DNA from: Desmodus rotundus
Lineage: Eukaryota > Chordata > Mammalia > Chiroptera > Phyllostomidae
Length of the DNA: 64,000 bases
Assembly: GCF_022682495.2 (NCBI RefSeq)
Contig: NC_071387.1
Span: forward strand, 197,076,143-197,140,142
Reading direction: 5' to 3'
Positions 34,796 through 47,735 of the stretch are shown in pieces; within the stretch, counting starts at the first letter, position 1, and every line of letters starts with the position of its first letter. Both the position numbers and the translations under genes were made by a program. Under the pieces are notes generated by a model. The model had not been told where the DNA came from. It saw only the letters and a list, made by a program, of their open reading frames with translations, and did not search any database.

Positions 34796-36667
34796 TGATG
34801 ACCTAATTAACTCCCATTTCTTCTGCTATTACTACTGTGGAAATGACTTCATATCCATATCTTCAGTAATTTCCAACTTTATCTTAAGGGTCTTTCTCTT
34901 TTTTCAACAAATCTGGTCAAAAATATAGGAACACTATTTCACTTTTCCCTCCCCCACTGGATTGATTTTAGGCCGTTGATATATTTATGTTTCTGAAGAA
35001 CATTTCTCAACATGCCATTGCCTCCAGCACCCCACACCTAGTCTTACTTTCTCCTTAATTAAATATTTTCAATGGTGTTGACTTTCTGTCAAATAAAGTT
35101 AAAATTCCCCATCAATCCATGCATCCGTCCTTCTACCCATTTGCCACTGTGACTTTGTCTATTCTATTCCTTTGTCTAGAATTCTTTAGTGAGTATTTGT
35201 ATTTGGCTAAATTTCTTCACTGTTAAGTTTTGATTCAAAACCTTGCTAACTTTACCTCCTTTAGTTAATTATAAAGCTTCTTATAATCTGTATTTTACAT
35301 TGTAGCCTAGATATTTGCATTCGTGTCCAATCTCCTCTTTTGGGTATTAGATCTCATTAAACATATTTATATTTTATTATTATTCTTTAGAATATAACAC
35401 TTGCACCTAAAGAGCTTTAATATATATGAGATGATCGAATTTGTACATATGTGAATGTAGACTACATTCGTACTAAAATAAATATATGTGTGTTCAATCT
35501 CCTCCTAATTCATACTTACAGAGGAAGTGGTTATTTGTTAAGTTTCTTAGATGATTAATGATGGGGTACCGGACACTTTTCTTCAGTGATTCTAAAAAAT
35601 ATATTTTTCAGCTGGTTTACATTGGAAGTTTTTTGTCTGTATGCCCAGGCTGTACATATTTTACTAATTTCCAGTTAGAAGGGTAGTGAATATTAGGACT
35701 TGGGTGGGGGGGAAAGTATTAAAATAGCACAGAAAAACTGTTTTTTTTTTAATTTATCTTCATGCATTCTATCTGTATTTTCCATTCCATCGTTATCATT
35801 AATGCATGTTTCCTTACTGGATGGAGCACAAATGCAAAATCAGGGGATTTTGCAAATATATGTATTTGCCTGCATGAAGCCAGCCACGTCTGGGAATTTA
35901 GTCAGGGTCTTGGGCTGTTTTCACCAGAACAAAACAACCTGTTCACATTAAAAAATGTTCAGTGGTAACACAAACATTTCTAAGCTTCTACTTTGATAAA
36001 TAATTACATGCCTAGATGTGATTATATATACTTAGAAATATGCCTAACTACTGCTGAGTTTGGTGCATGCCCAAACTTTAGGCATAAGTCTTCTCAAGGC
36101 ACAGTGGGTCCTATTAGCTAGTGCATGTCTAGGACTTCAGAAGGGCTGGCAGAGACAGCAGGATCTCTAGGCCTATTTTTATTTTCTAGCATTATCTCTG
36201 ATGATTGATTCTGTTTCTTCAAACTGTTTAGTTGTTAAAGAGAAATTAAGGGACAACACATATAACTAACTCTGTACCGACTCTGGATCATTTAGAAGCT
36301 ATGTGTCATCTCCCCCTCCAAATTAGGCCTCATATGCTCTCCTGTTTAGCTGAAGCAACTTCAGAGAAATAGTTTGCTTAACAACACGAACCTTCTAGAA
36401 GACCTTTGAGCTTTCCTTTGTAGTTTCACAAAGTTTTCCCTCACTGCCTTCTGTCCTTCACATTTTTCTTTTACTTTGTAAGAAAATTCTCATTATCTCT
36501 CTTACCTCAAATATTTCTAGTCATTAATACAGATTAGGTAGCCCTTGAAATTTAATACAGTAACATTTCTAATCACAGACTTAAGTTGTTAGAATAAATT
36601 GACTGAATCAGAGAACTCATCAACATTTATAATCAACTTTTTAAAAATTTATTTTTAAAAATAATAG
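34796..36667. other. Intergenic DNA with a weak L2-like trace
   Basis: Text at about 35110-35330 ('tctattctattcctttgtct', 'cttataatctgtattttaca') has the character of an L2 3' region but is too diverged to be sure. No gene recognised in the remainder. Confidence 0.35.
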
Positions 36668-37332
36668 GAGGCTGTGGAGAAAGGGAACCTTAGTGCACTG
36701 TTGGCGGGAATGCAGACCGGTGCGGCCACTGTGGAAAACAGTATGGAATTTCCTCAAAAACTAAAAATGGAACTGCCTTTTGACCCAACAATTCTACTGC
36801 TGCGATTATACCCTGAGAATCCTGAAACACCAATCCAAAAGAACCTATGCACCACAATGTTCATAGCAACACAATCTACAATAGCCAAGTGCTGGAAGCA
36901 ACCTTAGTGCCCATCAGTAAGTGAGTGGATCAAAAACCTATGGTACATTTACACAATGGATTACTACACAGCGTAAAGAAAGAACTCCTATCCTTCACAA
37001 CAGCATGGATGGAACTGGAGAGCATTACACTAAGTGAAATAAGCCAGGTGGTAAAAGACAATGACCATATTATCTCATCTGTAAGTCGAACCTAATCAAC
37101 AAAACAAACAAGCAAGCAAATGCAACCAGAGACATTGAAATAAAGAACAAACTGACAGTAACCAGAGAGGAGGGTGAAGGGGATAATGGGGAAAATAGGG
37201 GAAGGGCCATCAAGGAACATGTATAAAGGACACATGGACAAAGCCAAAAGAGGTAGGTTCTAGGGTGGGAGAAAGGGATGAGTGGGGCAAAAATGCAGAC
37301 AACTGTACTTGAACAATAAAATAAATAAAATT
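36668..37332 (+). mobile_element. 5'-truncated bat L1, ORF2 end plus 3' UTR
   Basis: The 5' end opens in the ORF2 C-terminus; the conceptual frame 36674-36907 includes LSALLAGMQTG, NSMEFPQKLKMELPFDPTI and CTTMFIATQSTIAKCW, typical of L1 ORF2. Further text is 'atggatggaactggagagca', 'taagtgaaataagccaggtg' and a 3' UTR ending 'caactgtacttgaacaataa' with an A-rich tail. Near-identical flanks 'ttaaaaataata' on both sides are consistent with a target duplication, though the A-rich tail blurs it. It is the best preserved L1 in the window, still with stops. Confidence 0.9.
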
Positions 37333-38564
37333 TAAAAATAATAATAGGAAAAATATATGCAAGATTTTCTATAACTAGATTCAATTCAGTTTCCTGATAC
37401 TACTCCCCAGGTCAGGATTTTACCCCAATATTTGAGTCTCTATTGATCTGGATTTTGAGACTCAACTTTCTGTTTCTCAGGGTCATTTTGATACATTTCA
37501 ATTTCTTGAAATGGTTTTCAGAAAGCATCTCTCTATTTATTAATGTAACGAGAGGGAGAGCATTGTTGGATGAGGTAGCATGGGGGAAGTGTATTTTATG
37601 AGACGAGGAGAAGACAGGTCACATAAACAGTAGCATCAATATTAGGGGTGAAACAGGAGAACAGAAACCAAAGGAAAAAAGTAAAATGTAAGCAGCAATG
37701 TAGACTGGTAAGGAGAACAAGGGATGTCATCTTAGGAAGAGAGAATATCTTACTAAGTCATATGCCTCCTTTTTCAAAATAACTCTCTTGAAATATATTT
37801 AAGTGTCATATGAACTTGACTATATTTCCTGCCAAAGTGGAAAATTGGCTCTAAAAGAAATAATAAGGTGAGTCATTCTGGGTGCCATGTGCTTTTAGAT
37901 GGGAACTGGCAACACCCTGGCAAAAAAGACCAATGTAATTAGTAGTCTCATTTCTTAAAATGTGTGTTATAAATAGAAAATAAAACTTTCATGAAGGCCT
38001 GTGTCTCATTAACCAATTCACATTAAAGATAGTGTGACATTACTTTTTGAATCATGGTATAATCAAAATCGATATAAAAGTTTAGAAAAATTACTTTTTA
38101 AAAACATTAGGTGTGTTTCTACATCTTTCTCTTTAGGTTTTCAGTTTCTAAAATGAACTTTCCTCATTCTATGTGCAATTTAATTCTTATTTTAATGGAT
38201 CTGCTTACTTACACAGACTCTCGAACAATATGCGCTTCACCTGCATTTCCACTCCCTTGTCCCTAGAAAGTCCCAGGACGGAGGTGTCTCACATGAATCA
38301 TCTCTCTGATCCCCTTCTCTGAAGGCTTTTTAAGGAGAACATATGGCTGCTTTTTACCCTGTGCCTAATTGCTAGAAGAGCTAAGGCTAAAAATATGTGG
38401 TGAACGGAGCTATAACTGGCCAATCCACAAGTGAGAATATTTTCATTACAACTAAAAGTAAAGACTGAAGCTGGAACAGAGAGATTATGAGTGCAGACAC
38501 AGAGGAAGTAGGCTCCAGACCCCATCACCCAGACCATAGTAACTCCCACGTCTCTAGGGCTTGT
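37333..38564. other. Intergenic DNA
   Basis: No feature recognised. Confidence 0.45.
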
Positions 38565-38775
38565 TCTGTGTCAGGCACTTATGTAAAGTATTTACGTATT
38601 TATCTGGACAATCCTTCCCAAAACCCTATGAAGTAGAAATAGAATATTTCCCATTTTCTAGGTAAGTAAACTGAGGTGCAGGCTACTTAAGTAGCTTGAC
38701 AAGGTCACACAGATTATCAGGTTCAAATTCAGGCACTCTAGTTTCAGAGGCCATGCTCTTAACCACAACAGTGCA
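38565..38775 (-). mobile_element. MIR SINE, nearly full length
   Basis: Antisense MIR order: 'aaaccctatgaagtagaaat', 'cccattttctaggtaagtaa', 'actgaggtgcaggctactta', 'aaggtcacacagattatcag', 'aattcaggcactctagtttc' and 'gaggccatgctcttaaccac'. Confidence 0.85.
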
Positions 38776-41093
38776 CAGCTTCCCAGGAGAAGGAACACTC
38801 TGACCTCAGCAGGACCACCTCAGGTTTACCAAGGAAGTTGCTGGCTCCTCCTCTTACTAAGGTTTTCTGGCCTCCGAGGTTCCTGAGAATGGCTTCTAGA
38901 GGGACTAGACCTAGTTTAATCACACTGGCATGTGAATGAATGACTTTATTCTACTTTGTACCAATTATTATTTTAATTCAACAAGTATAAAGAAGGCTGA
39001 CGAGAAAGTTCATAAAGATATTTTTACCCTGGAATTAGAGGAAGAAAAATTAAAGCAGATTACATGAGACCATTGTGGCCATAATGATGATTCTCCTCTA
39101 CTTTCTCAGAAAGCCAGTTTCCAACTCGGTTAAGTTACTGACAAGTTCAGAGCTGATTTACTACCAATAAGACTGCCCTGGGTCTCCCAGTTAATTTGGG
39201 CACCATCCCTTTTTCCTGGTCAGCGCCTATTCCATGCCAGTCAAAACTACTGTAGTTTTCCAATGTACTCTTTACTTCTCACTTTCCACACCCCACACTT
39301 GTAGATGGGGCAGCGGGTTGCAGTCAGAAGCATGGGTGAAAGAATTGCAATATGCTTTTGACTCCTTCACATTGTCAGGACTTAATTGACTTCACTCTTT
39401 AGGCAGTAAAACCAAAAAATGGAAGATGAAGGCACACTATGACTGGGCTCGATGGAACTTCTTCAGGACTACCTCTGAATGTGGCCTCCTGAGATGCTCT
39501 CTTACCCAAGGTACAGACTGACTAGGAGTTCCTCTCTAGGACCCACTTTGAATTCCATAACATTGGAAAGCATAACTTGAAGATTTGGTTATAGTAATTA
39601 TTTAAGGATTTCTCGTCACCTTCAAACCCTTCCAACGATCTTGCCTTGCAAGAGCAGACCTAAATGGGGGAGAGGGAGGTGTGATATCTTGGTTTCTTTT
39701 CATTTCCTCAATTGATTTCATATTCAATAGATTCCTTTAATTTGAATTTCTTTTCATTATGTTCTCAGAAATTATGCATCTTTTTAACATGTGGCCATTA
39801 TTTTTAAATCATATCACTAGAAAACTCTAAACTTCTGGCATTTAAGGCTAAAATAACCTGCTTATCTTTTTTTTTTTGCATTTTCTTCTCATATTTTCTA
39901 GGTTTCTTTGATTTTTACATTTTCTTTTAATTCTCATTTCTTAATTTGTATAATATAAATGATTCTAACTCTTTCTTAAGGAAGATTTTACACTTTTTTC
40001 ACTTTGGAGAAACATAATTTAAAGGCTATGAACATGCCTTTACTTTAACATAGCATATCCTATTTAAGACCCAAATCCTTAACCACATACATAAAATTAA
40101 TGTAGATATATTATTGTCAATAATTGAAAGTACAAAACAGTCAGTTAGAAGACATGGGAGCAACTCTATCCTTCAAAGCATAAAATGCTTGCTCTATACC
40201 CTAATGTCACCATCCTTGGCCACATTTTCAGCACCTGCCTTAGGCAGTGTTGTGCTCTTCGGCTAATGGATAGTGATAAACTAGCTTGAGAGATCAGTAT
40301 GAGCCACACAGTGGTTGCATCCAAAGTAATAGAGATGGGGAACATTGTTATTCAGGAGGTAAAATTTAGGTTTTGCTCCCACTAAGCGTATGGTTGCAGG
40401 GACATCAATATCTACAAGAACAACAATCCAAGATATACACACAACCCGCAAATTGTCAATGGTTTCCAAATTTCCAAAGATTTCTCACGTAAATAAATAA
40501 AGATTACTATCTTTCACACTGTAGGTCAAGCGGAGATCTACTCCACACCCAGCATGAAGCACACAGGCCAGGACATTGCCATTTCCATGACGGAGGGAAA
40601 GAGAGATGGCATAACAATTGGTGGCCCTAAAACTCTTTTCTTGCAAAGAGAAAATATCACTGCTACTCACTACTCATTGACTAAACCAAGTCCCACTGTA
40701 AGGCTGCAGTCTTCGGTTGGAGAAGAAAAATCCTCTCATAATGAAGAGTAACAAAATCACATGATCAAGCCTGATTATGGAAGGAGTGAGTGTTTTTTAC
40801 AGGGAAGGGAAGAAAACAATTGGAAACTGTAACTTAATCCATCATAAATACCCACTCAATTAAAAGTAAAACCAGTATTTTGCAAACAAGCAGAAGTGTC
40901 GATGCTTTTCATTTTTTAATGAGCAGGTCAAAATTGAAATCTGTCAGAGAATCAGCATTGTTTAAAATCATTGCTCATATGTTTCCCATTAAAATTTGGA
41001 ATTTAAATAGTTTTAAAAGCATGGAGTTTCACAATTTTTACTTCCACGACATTTAAATTCTTCCAGCATCAGAAAGCGTTCCTGCCCTGACTG
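38776..41093. other. Intergenic DNA, no feature recognised
   Basis: No gene or clear repeat. Opposing short open frames at 40281-40751 have no recognisable domain. Confidence 0.45.
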
Positions 41094-41308
41094 GTGTGCT
41101 CAGTTGGTTGGGATCATCCTGCAAACCAAAGTGTCACCAGTTTGATTCCTGGTCAGGGCACATGCCTTCCTGGTGGGCCAGGACCCCAGTTGGAGGTGTG
41201 TGAGAGGCAGCCAATTGATGTTTCTTTTGCACATTGATGTTTCTCTCCCCTTTTTTCTCCTTCCTTTCTCCTCTCTTCAAAGAAAAATAAACAAAATCTT
41301 TTTTTAAA
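41094..41308 (+). mobile_element. VES SINE
   Basis: 'gccctgactggtgtgctcag', A-box 'gctcagttggttgg', B-box 'agtttgattcctggtcaggg', 'cagccaattgatgtttctt', a TC-rich run, 'aaaaataaacaaaatc' and a T-rich, A-ending tail. Nearly complete. Confidence 0.9.
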
Positions 41309-43510
41309 GATGTTCTTTGCATATATTTAAAAGCAACCTCATGCCTTTCGATAAGGAATTCACTTTCAAACAGGAATATTTCTTCCCCCCTGTTGCTAGC
41401 ACCATAAGGTGAAAAGTGCTTCTCAGAAGCTGTCTCACCACTAATGGGGGTTTTTAATCAGGAAATGTTGCCATGCTAATCTAATAGACTTTCAGTTAAG
41501 ACCTCAGTGTCACTGAAGCTTAAAATATCCCTGAAGTTACACATATAGAAATCTCTGAGTAATGTAGTCCATCCCGAAAGAGGAATTATGCAAATGAATG
41601 CATTTAGTTAATATGTACTGTAAACAGATCACTACTTCTCTATTCCTTCCTAAATCATGGCAGAGATTAAAACCATAATACTCTTATTACCTAATGAAAT
41701 AGCTAAATATTTAAAGTAGATCTGTAAAGAACTTCCAGCCCAATATCACACCCTCTTGAATTCGGATTTGGCTTTTCTTCCAAACGTCGTAGCATCTTCT
41801 TACACATTTTGTCCCACCCCCTCCCTAGAAAACATTTCTTTTAGAAATACGCAGTATCAAGTCACACTAGCTTTCTCTGGCCTCTGAGAGATTATTGAAT
41901 ATTTTATGTTCCTTTATTACCAAATTCCAGCCCAGTATGCACTGACAAATGAAAGAGTGACATTCATATGTAACACAGAAGTTGGAGAATCAGACTTAAA
42001 ATGAATATGCAGCTGATTGCTGTCTTCTGATTTAGTGGCCTCCTAGGGAGTTAATGTCAATCTCCATTAGAACTCATTCCTGTCACATTGACCAATTTTA
42101 CCACCAGCAAATGATTTCAGATAAGGATGAAAACTGAATAATGGTCTTTTCATGTGTCTTTTAAACCTTTATTGAATACAGAAAGTGAAGTGGGATGCAA
42201 TGGCTGTGGCTGTATAGTTGTAAAAGGTTGATTTTTATGAAGGTATTTTTGAGCCAACATAAAAACTGAGTCAGGCTGACAGGGAAGCTTCTCCTCTCAA
42301 TTAAACAGAAGCCGATGCATCAAACAACACTGATTGCATTAAACATGCCTAATACCCCCTTGAGATCACCTAATTTTCCGCCAGAAAACCTTTTTTTTTT
42401 TGCTTTTGAACAGCATAAAATAGAACAGGGATAAATGGTGACTTATAAATGAGCAAATTTGCTTTTGCCTTTGTTTTTAATTTTCTATTGGATCAAGGTG
42501 GTATATATCTTTATTTCTTTACTGTCCAAGAAAAGAGAGAACGGAAAGACTGAGCACAGTTTGGTAGTGGAAACAAAAGTTCTGCAGCCGTACCCAGGGG
42601 AAAGAAGAGAGGAGACAATAAATCTACACCGGCCGCTCTCAGAGAAAGGGAGACTCAATCAAATGCATTACAGCTCCTTTAGCGAGGAAAATAGGCCTCG
42701 TTGCAGCACTGAAAGGCGAGTTTTTAGAGCAAAGGGAGTGATGGGCTCAGAGCAGGGCAGTAGTAGCCTGGAAGTAAATGTTGTCAGAGGGTCTTCTGCA
42801 TTCTTACTAATGGCCACTTTGACTAGCTATTGGCACATAATAAATCACTGTCCTTGCAGTGTGAAGTGGGTAGTGTCCACAGTAGCCAAAGAGTTTTGCA
42901 ACGCCCAGCATCCTCCGGGGCAGCTAGGCCCGAAATATGACTGTCTAGGGAAAAGCAGAATATACCCGAAAACCTGAGATACGGGTGACATGTACATCAG
43001 GTTTTCAAATACCTGTTTCATTGTCCTTGTCCCTTTCCAAGGACATGTTTCCATTTTATTTCTGCTGTTTTGCTTAGGTGTTTCTTTTTTTAATTTTGTT
43101 AACTTTATTTCTTTTTTTATTCCTGTTTTCTTACATCAATGCTTCAATTTTTCCAGTCTTTTGCCATTTTTTGTCCCTTGGGACAAAAGAGAAAAGAGGT
43201 ATCACTCTGACCTTTTACTTCTGCTGGTCTATTTTTAACATTTAATTTTATGCCGAACCACATGGTTGTCTAAGTAACTAATGGGATTCATGGCAGGAGC
43301 AAAAAAAAATCAAGTCAATTACATAAGATATGTTTCTGTTTTCATCTAAATTGTCCATTTATTCCCCCCAAAATATATTATTAAGGGTTAGTCAATATCT
43401 TCAGTCTGTGTTTTACTTTCTAAAACGTTTTATTGCATATATTAATAGGTCATAAAAAAGACCAATGGCAAAGGTTTGAAGCTATAAGAAAATAATCAAA
43501 TCTCCTCTAA
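41309..43510. other. Repeat-poor DNA, possible conserved non-coding block
   Basis: No repeat is recognised over about 2.2 kb, and 41440-42400 is a mixed-complexity sequence with an octamer 'atgcaaat' at 41588-41595 and TAAT-rich words. That is the look of conserved developmental non-coding DNA, but look is weak evidence. The 172-codon open frame at 42459-42977 starts at TTG, has its first ATG near codon 69 and no domain beyond a hydrophobic N-terminus; I do not call it a gene. Confidence 0.3.
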
Positions 43511-44003
43511 TGAGGTGAATGGCAGCCTCCTCACCCCATCCAAAAAAGATATGTTCAGGTGCTAATCCCAGAATTTATTAATGTTAACTATTTTGAGGAA
43601 AGCGTTTTTTCAGATTCAGTTTAATGAAGACTCTCGAGAAGATCTTTCAGAATTACCCAGGTAGGCCTTAAACACAATGACAGGTGTCCTTATAAGAAAC
43701 GCACAGACAGAGAGGATAAGACACAGGCACACAGAGGGAAAGTGATGTGAAGACAGAGGCAGAGATACTGGAGTGATGTGGTCACAAGCTGGGGAGGCCA
43801 AGAAATATTGAAAGTCATGAATGAGCCATGACAAGCTGAAGAGGCAAGACAGGCTTCTCCCACAGAGCCTCCCCAGGAAGTGGGGAGCCACCGGTCCCTT
43901 GGTTTTCGGTTTACGGCCTCCAGAATTGTGAGAAAATAACTTGTGTTGTTTTAAGCCGTCCATTTTGTGATACTTTGTTAAGGCAGTCATAAGATAATAA
44001 TAC
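43511..44003 (+). mobile_element. MLT1-type solo LTR
   Basis: Sense MLT1 order: 'catccaaaaaagatatgttc', 'gacaggtgtccttataagaa', 'acacagagggaaagtgatgt', 'gaagacagaggcagagatac', 'acggcctccagaattgtgag', 'ccattttgtgatactttgtt' and 'aaggcagtcataagataata'. No internal region or partner LTR nearby. Confidence 0.85.
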
Positions 44004-44009
44004 ATCTTC

Positions 44010-44088
44010 TATATATATAACGTATATATTTCCAAATATATATACATCTATTTCCAAATATATATATATATATTATATAAATATATCT
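44010..44088. repeat. AT-rich microsatellite
   Basis: Alternating TA runs, with 'atttccaaatatatatacat' and a near copy 'atttccaaatatatatatat' (44029 and 44050), suggest tandem slippage of a 21-base unit. Immediately follows the MLT1 LTR. Confidence 0.8.
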
Positions 44089-44579
44089 CAAAACCCTCTG
44101 AATGAATATTTAAGAGACACTTATATAGGGTGATCCTTTTATATATTGAAGTAAGCATTGCCATTTTGTAGTTATTTTTAGCTTTTTGAAGCACATTTGC
44201 ACCCACCTCATTTCCTTTGATGCCATACCCAAATTTTCTTCAATTCTATTTGTGACTAGCTAGCCTCGCAGCAACGGGTAAAATAGGGAAGCAAGCCTCT
44301 GTGAGTGCGAAATTTCCCGTGGAAAACTGTTATGATCATCTCTCCTCAGAACACAGGAATGAAATCGTATTGAAAATATTTGAGTTCATTTTGAGTTTGT
44401 TACACTTGAAAATTTTTAGACGTCATAAAGGAATTCATCTTTTATTTTGAAGTAGTGTATCATTCTAAATCACTAGTTATTTTTTTAAAATTGATTCAAT
44501 AAGTAAAACAGAACATTTACTTTGTCCTTGAGCCTGAACCCAGCCCCAACATTCCTGCTTCTCTTCACTGTTTATACTT
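44089..44579. other. Intergenic DNA
   Basis: No feature recognised. Confidence 0.45.
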
Positions 44580-44775
44580 TTTGGTCCATTTATAATGTAC
44601 TGTTACTAATAGGTTTCTGTTGCTGTTGCTAAAATTATTTATTTTGTTAACTGTCTGCCAGCTCCGCTAAGACACTAGCCCCACAAGGGTAGAGAGAGAT
44701 CTTGTTATATTCTGTTCCCCCCATGTCACCTGGAACAGCTCACGGTCAGTGCTGAACACGCTCTGAATAAGCCAA
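44580..44775 (+). mobile_element. L2 LINE 3' remnant
   Basis: Order 'aactgtctgccagctccgct', 'ccccacaagggtagagagag', 'atcttgttatattctgttcc', 'cacctggaacagctcacggt' and 'gctgaacacgctctgaataa' follows the L2 3' end. Confidence 0.55.
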
Positions 44776-45482
44776 CACACCATTACCCCTCTTCTCCTCT
44801 GGAGGGTTAGGGAGAAGTAAGCCCCATCCAGCATGCTTGGGGCAATGGAACTATGAGAACAACTGTTCTGAAGGATCAAGTACACGTGAGAGGGCAGAGG
44901 AAAGGAAAATTAAATTTTGAGATTCCTCATAGCCAGTGACAACTGTGATATGTACTTTAATTGCAATGAGTCTAGTATTATGATAGCTCCTTAATAATCA
45001 GCGTGTTGCAGTATTAGGGGCTGGAGTAAATCATGAGCCAAAAAGGGTGAGTAACTCTGTATTCAAAATCATCCACATCCATCCTGGAAGATTCTTGAAA
45101 ACCACGAGTGGGAAAGGGGACTGCGTACCTGCTGCTTTGCCTTTTGTTGCTGTTCTCCTCCACAGCACACCCCCCCTCCCCACAAGACTTCTCCATTTTT
45201 TCAAGTGCTTGCTTGAGTGCGATGTGGAGTGAAATATAAGGAAGATGGAGCTGGTCCTTGTTCTCTCATTCTATTCTGAAAGCCATTCTGAAGTTTGTCC
45301 TTATAAAACTTCAACAGAGGGGACATATTATTCCCATGAAACATAACTAATGAAGCTAGGTGAGTAAGATACGTTAATGGACTTACACTAGTTTACACAG
45401 CTAGGCAGTTTGGTGGTGTTTCTACAAATATTGAATCCTGACTTTTTTATTCTTTCCTGTATTCTTTTCTCAGGTATCTCTC
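44776..45482. other. Intergenic DNA
   Basis: No gene. A weak antisense MIR-like trace ('acacagctaggcagtttgg') lies near 45395. Confidence 0.4.
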
Positions 45483-45785
45483 TTTTTTTAAATATATTTA
45501 ATTGATTATGCTATTACAGTTGTCCCATTTTTTCTCCCCTTTATTCCCCTCCGCCCTGCACCCTACCGCCCACTCACATCCCCCCACCCATAGTTCATGT
45601 CCATGGGTCATACATATAAGTTCTTTGACTTCTCCATTTTCCATACTATTCTTAACTTCCTCCTGCCTACTTTGTACCTACCATTTATGCTTCTTCTCAC
45701 CGGTACCTTTTCCCCCACTACCTCCTCCCACTGATAACCCTCCATGTGATCTCTGTTTCTGTGATCAGGTCTCTCTTTTAACTTA
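45483..45785 (-). mobile_element. Bat L1 3' UTR fragment, second subfamily
   Basis: Antisense text 'gattatgctattacagttgt', 'ttcatgtccatgggtcatac', 'atataagttctttgacttct', 'ccatactattcttaacttcc', 'acctaccatttatgcttctt' and 'taaccctccatgtgatctct'. It differs from the tails at 5427 and 33889, so at least two L1 tail types coexist here. Confidence 0.75.
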
Positions 45786-45869
45786 ATAATTATGTGAAAT
45801 CAATTTTGTCCTTTCATTCATTCTTTATTATTTCACTCAAACAAGTAGTTGAACAAGGACTTAATCAGC

Positions 45870-45990
45870 ATGTTGGGTTCAATTTTAGGTCTGCCACTTA
45901 ATAGTTCCTTGACAAAAACTACTCAAGTTCTTTGTCATTCCCTCCCACTTTGTAAAATATTGAAAATAATAGACTGTCAGCATTATTACT
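45870..45990 (+). mobile_element. MIR SINE remnant
   Basis: 'gttgggttcaattttaggtc', 'tgccacttaatagttccttg', 'ttctttgtcattccctccca' and 'tttgtaaaatattgaaaata' follow MIR order. Confidence 0.6.
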
Positions 45991-46707
45991 GTTTCCCAAG
46001 TCATTTGTTGGTTTAAAATGAATTTGTTGCTTATCATTTTCTGCCCTTTTTATTTTTCCTTGAATATCAAATCTCCCTTCGGAGATCAATTTCCTTTGGT
46101 CTGAGGCACGTGTTTTAAACCTTGTTTTGTAAGGAATGTGCTGATGGCAACCTCTTAGATTTTGTCTATGAGAAGTTCTCACTGCTCATAGATCACTGGT
46201 GTGAGAAATATTTCCTTTCAGCACATTGAAGATATGTCAGCATCTTCCGGTTTCCACTATCACATATGTGAGGACAGCTGTCGTCCGCCATTGCACCAGT
46301 GGAGCCAAGCTGCTTCACTCTGGCTGCCCTTCAGGTCCCTTCTTGTCGGGCAGTCTGTGCTTGCACTATTTGTACACGGGGTGGGTAAGTTTTGTATGCT
46401 TACTTTGCTTAAGCTTTGCTGGGTTTCTTGAGCTAGTTTTGTGATTTCATCCGTTCCAGATTTTTTTTTATATTATGTCTTCAAATAATTTCTCTGTCAT
46501 ACTCTTCTCTATACTTCTAGAACTGACATCACACATTTGTTAAACCTTCTTTAAGGCACCACGTCAGACAGAAAGACATCGTGTTTCTGATGCACCAGAT
46601 TAGATGTTTCTGATGCTTTTCTATGTTCATAATGTCAGCCCTTTAAGTATATGACTTTCCTCTTTCTGTCTTTGTAAAATGCTCTTGCAATATATCCTCT
46701 TTCCCTC
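45991..46707. other. Intergenic DNA
   Basis: No feature recognised. T-rich plus-strand text could be antisense L1, but it is not distinct enough to call. Confidence 0.4.
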
Positions 46708-47047
46708 TGTATTATTCTGCTTAGGCTGCCATAAAAAAAAAGCATACAGGATGGCTTAAACAATATAAATTTATTTTCTCACAGTTCTGGAGGCTGAAAA
46801 TTCAGGACCAGGGTGCCAGCATGGTCAGTTTCTGGTGTGAGATCTCCTTCTGGCGCGTACATGGCCGTATTCACTCTGTGTGCTAACATGTCAACGGGTA
46901 GTGGGAGAGAGAGATCTTCCTTATAAGATGTCAGTCCCATCAAATTACCTTTATTACCTCCTAAAGATTATATCCAGGTACAGTCACATTAAGGTTTAGA
47001 TCTTAAATACACAATTTGGGGGAAAACAATTCAGTCCAAAGCATCAT
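46708..47047 (-). mobile_element. MLT1-type solo LTR
   Basis: Antisense MLT1 order: 'ctgcttaggctgccataaaa', 'aatttattttctcacagttc', 'tggaggctgaaaattcagga', 'ttataagatgtcagtcccat', 'tattacctcctaaagattat' and 'acaattcagtccaaagcatc'. Complete or nearly so. It is the opposite orientation to the MLT1 at 43511. Confidence 0.85.
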
Positions 47048-47564
47048 ACTCCTTTCTGCAAAGTATGAAGGTTCTTGGAAATGTATAAGATATTAGTAAG
47101 AATCATCAGATTTTACCAATTTGGCATACCCATCTATTTGACATGATATACTTTTGTAGATGTTTACCTTTAAACCACTAATTAATTATTCCATAATTCT
47201 TAGCTTACTATTCCCCAGCTCTTTTTCTGGATGTGTGTACCTGATAAGTGGTCACATGAGTTCCTAAATGAAGCTATAGATGAAAGAACTAAAAATGAAA
47301 AATGTTGGTATAAAAAGTAAGCCCTTCTTGAAAGAAATGGAAAGTCAGTGATATCAGATAGAGAAATAAGTTTTTAGAAATGATTAAAATTAAGCTATCT
47401 ACATGTGTGGAATATATAATAATAGCAAGATGCTCATGTGAGTATGACCAATGCATGCCCAGAGGAATGGGATGGCTATTCTGGAAAGATGTCATAAGTG
47501 AAGATATGTGTAACAGAGTAACCTATTTTGAAACAAGATGCTGTAAAAGACAATGCAAATTTTT
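47048..47564. other. Intergenic DNA
   Basis: No feature recognised. Confidence 0.45.
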
Positions 47565-47735
47565 GGATTCGGGAGCACCTGAATTTGTATCCTGGACCAA
47601 CTATAAAATCTGACTATGAAATATTGGGTAGCTTACCTATTCATGACTTTTTTGTCTGAAATACTGCAACTAACCATTAGTGACAGTAACATCTAAGTCT
47701 GAGATTGCTGAATTAATTGAATTAAGAAAATGCAA
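47565..47735 (+). mobile_element. MIR SINE remnant, diverged
   Basis: 'gcacctgaatttgtatcctg', 'gggtagcttacctattcatg', 'ttttttgtctgaaatactgc' and later 'gattgctgaattaattgaat' roughly follow MIR order. Low identity. Confidence 0.45.

Noticed and set aside
42459..42977. 172-codon open frame with a hydrophobic N-terminus
   Set aside because: It starts at TTG; the first in-frame ATG is near codon 69. No domain, no promoter and no splice context, and one such frame in 64 kb is expected.
43511..47047. MLT1 LTRs at 43511 and 46708 as the two ends of one provirus
   Set aside because: They are in opposite orientation, differ in sequence type, and MIR, L2 and bat L1 sequence lies between them rather than retroviral internal sequence.
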